Assembly: GCF_000403455.2 (NCBI RefSeq)
Contig: NZ_KE159726.1
Span: 449,804-513,803, forward strand
From: Dorea sp. 5-2
GTDB taxonomy: Bacteria > Bacillota > Clostridia > Lachnospirales > Lachnospiraceae
DNA: 64,000 nt
Reading direction: 5' to 3'
Part shown: positions 61,215 to 64,000 of the stretch, one piece after another
How the letters are laid out: each line of letters begins with the position of its first letter
How positions within the stretch are numbered: position 1 is the stretch's first letter
Program-made: the position numbers and the translations under genes
The notes under the pieces: generated by a model
Seen by the model: only the letters and a program-made list of their open reading frames with translations
What the model was told of the DNA's origin: nothing
Databases searched by the model: none

Positions 61215-61320
61215 ATCTTCAGGGCAGGGTGAGATTCCCTACCGGCGGTACAGCCCGCGAGCCGTAAGGTTGATTCGGTGAGATTCCGAAGCCGACAGTA
61301 TAGTCTGGATGAGAGAAGAT
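61215..61320 (+). promoter_or_regulatory. FMN riboswitch (RFN element)
   Basis: The conserved RFN core is present: AGGGCAGGGTGAGATTCCC, ACCGGCGGTA, AGCCCGCGAGCC, GGTGAGATTCCGAAGCCGAC and AGTCTGGATGAGAGAAGAT, closed by ATCTTC (61215-61220) with GAAGAT (61315-61320). A terminator follows at 61359-61391, so high FMN should end transcription before ribD. Confidence 0.97.
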
Positions 61321-61358
61321 AAATGGTATGGATCCGATTATTTATTTTGTTATGTATG

Positions 61359-61391
61359 CTCTGAAATGTGGTTTGCGTTTCAGAGCTTTTT
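61359..61391 (+). terminator. Riboswitch-controlled terminator
   Basis: GCTCTGAAA (61359-61367) pairs perfectly with TTTCAGAGC (61378-61386), followed by five T. It is the expression platform of the FMN riboswitch. The about 95 bases to ribD hold no gene. Confidence 0.88.
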
Positions 61392-61489
61392 CTTGTTTGA
61401 ATAACCCGCCATACTTCTAAAGATCATTCGGTGATACCCCTGTGGATGGATTCTGCAGGGGTTTTTTTGCCGGAGAGGAGGGAGAGCAT

Positions 61490-62629
61490 ATGACAGACCG
61501 GGATTATATGAGCCGGGCGATAGAACTTGCAAAGAGAGGGATCGGCTTAACAAATCCGAATCCTATGGTGGGGGCGGTGATCGTGAAGGATGGGCGTATC
61601 ATTGGCGAGGGATATCACAGACGCTGCGGGGAACTGCATGCGGAACGCAACGCGATCGCGTCGCTTACGGAATCGGCGCAGGGGGCGACGATCTATGTGA
61701 CGCTGGAGCCTTGCTGCCATTATGGAAGGACTCCGCCTTGCACGGAAGCGATCCTTGCGCAGGGGATCACCCGCGCAGTCATAGGCTCAAGGGATCCGAA
61801 CCCTAAGGTGGCAGGCAAAGGAGCGCGGATCTTGCGGGAGGCAGGAGTCAGTGTGGAAGAGGATTTTATGAAGGAGGAATGTGACCGGCTGAATCCGGTA
61901 TTCTTTCATTATATTACACATGGGACGCCTTACGTCATCATGAAATATGCAATGACGGCGGATGGAAAGATCGCGACCAGGACGGGCGCTTCCAAATGGA
62001 TCACCGGAGAGGAAGCAAGGAGGGAAGTACAGAAGCTCCGGCACCGCTGTATGGGGATCATGGCAGGGATAGGAACGGTGCTTGCAGATGATCCGATGCT
62101 GAACGTCCGTATAGAAGGCGGAAAAAGTCCGGTGCGTATTATCTGCGACAGCAATCTTCGGATTCCGCCGGACAGCCAGATATGCCGGACGGCGAAGGAA
62201 TATCTGACCATTGTGGCATGTGCGGCAGAGTGTCTGAAGGGAGACGGGCAGGATGACAGAAGCAAGAAACGCAGCCGGCTTGAGGAGCTTGGCATCCAGG
62301 TGATCCATGTTCCGGACGGCGACGGCAGTGTGGATGTAAGAAGGCTCATGGAGATACTTGGCGGGCAGGGGATCGACAGTATACTCCTGGAAGGCGGCGG
62401 CACACTCAATGACAGCGCTCTGCGCGCCGGGATCGTGCAGGAGGTCCGTGCATTCGTCGCTCCGAAGATATTCGGAGGCGCCGGGGCACAGACGCCCGTT
62501 GCCGGGATAGGAGTGCGGCTTCCGGATGAGGCAGTCCGGCTGGAGCTTTGTAAGGTGTCACAGATCGGGGACGATCTATTGTTAGAATATAAGGTAGGGA
62601 AGGAGAGGGCATGTTTACAGGAATCGTAG
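61490..62629 (+). CDS. ribD: Riboflavin biosynthesis deaminase/reductase RibD
   Basis: The 379-residue bifunctional enzyme has an N-terminal CDA-type deaminase (His50 and Glu52 in HAERNA, Cys75 and Cys84 in LEPCCHYGRTPPC; zinc site) and a C-terminal NADPH reductase (MKYAMTADGKIATRTGASKW; LEGGGTLN). It deaminates and reduces the pyrimidine intermediate of riboflavin synthesis. The ATG at 61490 follows GAGGAGGGAGAG; an earlier in-frame GTG at 61442 has no ribosome site. Its end overlaps ribE by 19 bases. Confidence 0.96.
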   Translation: MTDRDYMSRAIELAKRGIGLTNPNPMVGAVIVKDGRIIGEGYHRRCGELHAERNAIASLTESAQGATIYVTLEPCCHYGRTPPCTEAILAQGITRAVIGSRDPNPKVAGKGARILREAGVSVEEDFMKEECDRLNPVFFHYITHGTPYVIMKYAMTADGKIATRTGASKWITGEEARREVQKLRHRCMGIMAGIGTVLADDPMLNVRIEGGKSPVRIICDSNLRIPPDSQICRTAKEYLTIVACAAECLKGDGQDDRSKKRSRLEELGIQVIHVPDGDGSVDVRRLMEILGGQGIDSILLEGGGTLNDSALRAGIVQEVRAFVAPKIFGGAGAQTPVAGIGVRLPDEAVRLELCKVSQIGDDLLLEYKVGKERACLQES

Positions 62630-63261
62630 AAGAGATGGGAAAGATCCGTCATGTAGCGTTAGCGGGAAGTTCCGGGCAGATAGCGGTTCAGGCGAGGAAG
62701 GTTCTGGAGGGTACGAAGATCGGAGACAGTATCGCGGTGAACGGGGTCTGCCTCACAGTTACCTCACTGCAGCCCGACGGATTCACCGCGGATATTATGG
62801 CAGAAACCTGCAGGCGGAGCAATCTTGGACAGGGAAGGCAAGGCGAGTTCGTAAACCTGGAACGGGCAATGGCGGCAGACGGCAGGTTCGGCGGACATAT
62901 CGTGTCCGGACATATAGACGGAACCGGGGTCATATGTGCGAGTAAGAGAGAAGAGAATGCCGTATGGATCACCATAGGAACAGAAGAGGATATTCTGAGG
63001 CTGATCGTTGAGAAAGGTTCTATTGCGATCGACGGCATCAGCCTGACGGTGGCAAAGGTGGACGCAGGACAGTTTCAGGTGTCGGTGATCCCGCATACCG
63101 GAGAAGAGACTACATTGCTTCACAAAGCAGTCGGAGCGCAGGTGAACCTGGAGAATGATGTGGTGGGAAAATACGTAGAAAAGCTTTTGGGGATCGCACA
63201 TCCGGAAAAAACAGAGGAATCCGGACTCACGATGGAATTTCTGAGGGAATATGGAATTTAG
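62611..63261 (+). CDS. ribE: Riboflavin synthase alpha chain
   Basis: The 216-residue trimeric enzyme has two lumazine-binding beta-barrel domains ([12 protein letters not shown] with NGVCLTV at the start; [13 protein letters not shown] and [10 protein letters not shown] in the second half). It forms riboflavin from two 6,7-dimethyl-8-ribityllumazines. The start lies inside ribD, indicating translational coupling. Here the symbol follows the Clostridia/Bacillus use of ribE for the alpha synthase. Confidence 0.96.
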   Translation: MFTGIVEEMGKIRHVALAGSSGQIAVQARKVLEGTKIGDSIAVNGVCLTVTSLQPDGFTADIMAETCRRSNLGQGRQGEFVNLERAMAADGRFGGHIVSGHIDGTGVICASKREENAVWITIGTEEDILRLIVEKGSIAIDGISLTVAKVDAGQFQVSVIPHTGEETTLLHKAVGAQVNLENDVVGKYVEKLLGIAHPEKTEESGLTMEFLREYGI

Positions 63262-63284
63262 TATATAACAAAGGAGAAGAAGAG

Positions 63285-64000
63285 ATGGAGCAAAGATATC
63301 AATACGATTCGATCGAGGAGGCGCTGTCAGAGTTAAGAGCCGGTAAGATCATCCTGGTTACGGACGACCCGGACAGGGAGAATGAGGGAGATATGGTCTG
63401 CGCGGCTCAGTTTGCGACACAGGAGAATATTAATTTTATGGCGAGCTGCGCGAAAGGGCTGATCTGTACACCGATGAGCGCAGATGTGGCGGCGGCTTTA
63501 GGATTGCCGCCGATGGTGGCAGAGAACACGGATAATCACAATACGGCGTTCACGGTGTCTGTGGATCATGTGGATACCACGACAGGGATATCTGCGGCAG
63601 AGCGTTCTTATACGATGATGAAATGTGTGGACGAAGGAACGAAACCGCAGGATCTTCGAAGACCCGGGCATGTATTTCCGCTGATCGCAAAGCGGGGAGG
63701 GGTACTGGTACGCAATGGGCATACGGAGGCGACGGTTGACCTGATGCGGCTGGCAGGGCTTAAAGAATGCGGCGTATGTTGTGAGATCATGGAAGAAGAC
63801 GGAACCATGATGCGCACGGACAATCTATGGAAGCTGGCAAAAGAGCATCAGCTTAAGTTTATTACGATCAAGGAACTGCAGGACTACTGCCGGGTACATG
63901 AGAAGCATGTGGTGAAAGAGGCGTCAGCCGAGATGCCGACGCAGTATGGACAGTTCCGTATTCATGGGTATGTCAATGATATCACGGGAGAGCATCATGT
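63285..64000 (+). CDS. ribBA: Bifunctional RibBA (DHBP synthase/GTP cyclohydrolase II), 3' end outside window
   Basis: The open frame runs off the right edge after 238 codons. Residues 1-200 are 3,4-dihydroxy-2-butanone-4-phosphate synthase ([58 protein letters not shown]); the family's usual DDExRENEGD is [10 protein letters not shown] here. The last 30 residues start the GTP cyclohydrolase II domain ([12 protein letters not shown]). It supplies the two precursors for RibD and for lumazine synthase (ribH expected next). AAAGGAGAAGAAG precedes the ATG. Confidence 0.95.
   Translation, partial: MEQRYQYDSIEEALSELRAGKIILVTDDPDRENEGDMVCAAQFATQENINFMASCAKGLICTPMSADVAAALGLPPMVAENTDNHNTAFTVSVDHVDTTTGISAAERSYTMMKCVDEGTKPQDLRRPGHVFPLIAKRGGVLVRNGHTEATVDLMRLAGLKECGVCCEIMEEDGTMMRTDNLWKLAKEHQLKFITIKELQDYCRVHEKHVVKEASAEMPTQYGQFRIHGYVNDITGEHH

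Noticed and set aside
1..64000. Mobile elements, prophage, integrons
   Set aside because: No transposase, integrase, phage structural gene or attachment-site repeat next to the tRNA-Ala was seen.

Overview
The window reads as a chromosomal segment of a Gram-positive anaerobe of the Clostridia, most likely a Lachnospiraceae gut commensal near Clostridium scindens, Dorea or Mediterraneibacter. The evidence is strong AGGAGG-type ribosome sites, PolC-type polymerase, MurT/GatD, GlgC/GlgD paired subunits, ferredoxin-linked indolepyruvate oxidoreductase, PucR-type regulators, and roughly balanced base composition by eye. I see no insertion sequence, prophage, CRISPR array or rRNA. There is one tRNA, for Ala with anticodon GGC. 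Both window ends cut through genes: a CbxX-type AAA+ gene on the left and ribBA on the right.

Layout. 1-4.3 kb: a multi-module AAA+ ATPase, a His/Cys-motif protein of unknown function and a Sel1-repeat membrane protein. 4.6-6 kb: a Memo/AMMECR1 fusion. 6.1-11.5 kb: a LytTR/GHKL two-component system followed by small membrane proteins (DUF3887, DUF3784, SdpI-like), an ABC exporter half-transporter and a 52-residue membrane peptide. 11.6-15.4 kb: a DUF2156 protein, two PLP aminotransferases and a small membrane exporter. 15.6-18.1 kb: a complete polar amino acid ABC importer. 18.2-22.8 kb: an M20 amidohydrolase, then a PucR regulator translationally coupled to a double-cubane-type dehydratase/reductase fused to a PucR-like helix-turn-helix. 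22.9-33.6 kb: a sugar kinase, MurT/GatD, IspG, PolC, MnmM and a NimA-like flavoprotein. 33.7-37.9 kb: IorA-IorB-PaaK-ACT, an arylpyruvate to arylacetyl-CoA module. 38-39.5 kb: ferritin, a Bfd-like ferredoxin and an SseB-family protein. 39.6-44.2 kb: a cold shock protein, PtsI and GlgD/GlgC. 44.4-48.2 kb: an Uup-like ABC-F protein, a CarD-family regulator behind a long structured leader, and an orphan NMT1-type binding protein. 48.4-56.6 kb: an acyl-CoA ligase, an AraC regulator and a divergent sugar ABC importer with alpha-galactosidase. 56.7-61.2 kb: tRNA-Ala, two small unknown genes, a PHP hydrolase, a YerC/TrpR-type repressor, DUF1836 and a MATE exporter. 61.2-64 kb: an FMN riboswitch and ribD-ribE-ribBA.

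The most unusual signals are four. (1) A roughly 219-nt multi-helix RNA lies upstream of the CarD-family gene; nearly every segment between a consensus-like promoter and the gene can pair, and the 5' and 3' ends pair with each other. (2) The double-cubane/PucR fusion gene is coupled to a second PucR gene. (3) A perfect 21-bp palindrome fills the spacer of the DUF1836 promoter, opposite a MATE exporter. (4) A hairpin can hide the Shine-Dalgarno sequence of the orphan binding protein. All functional statements are from reading the sequence; no database search was run.
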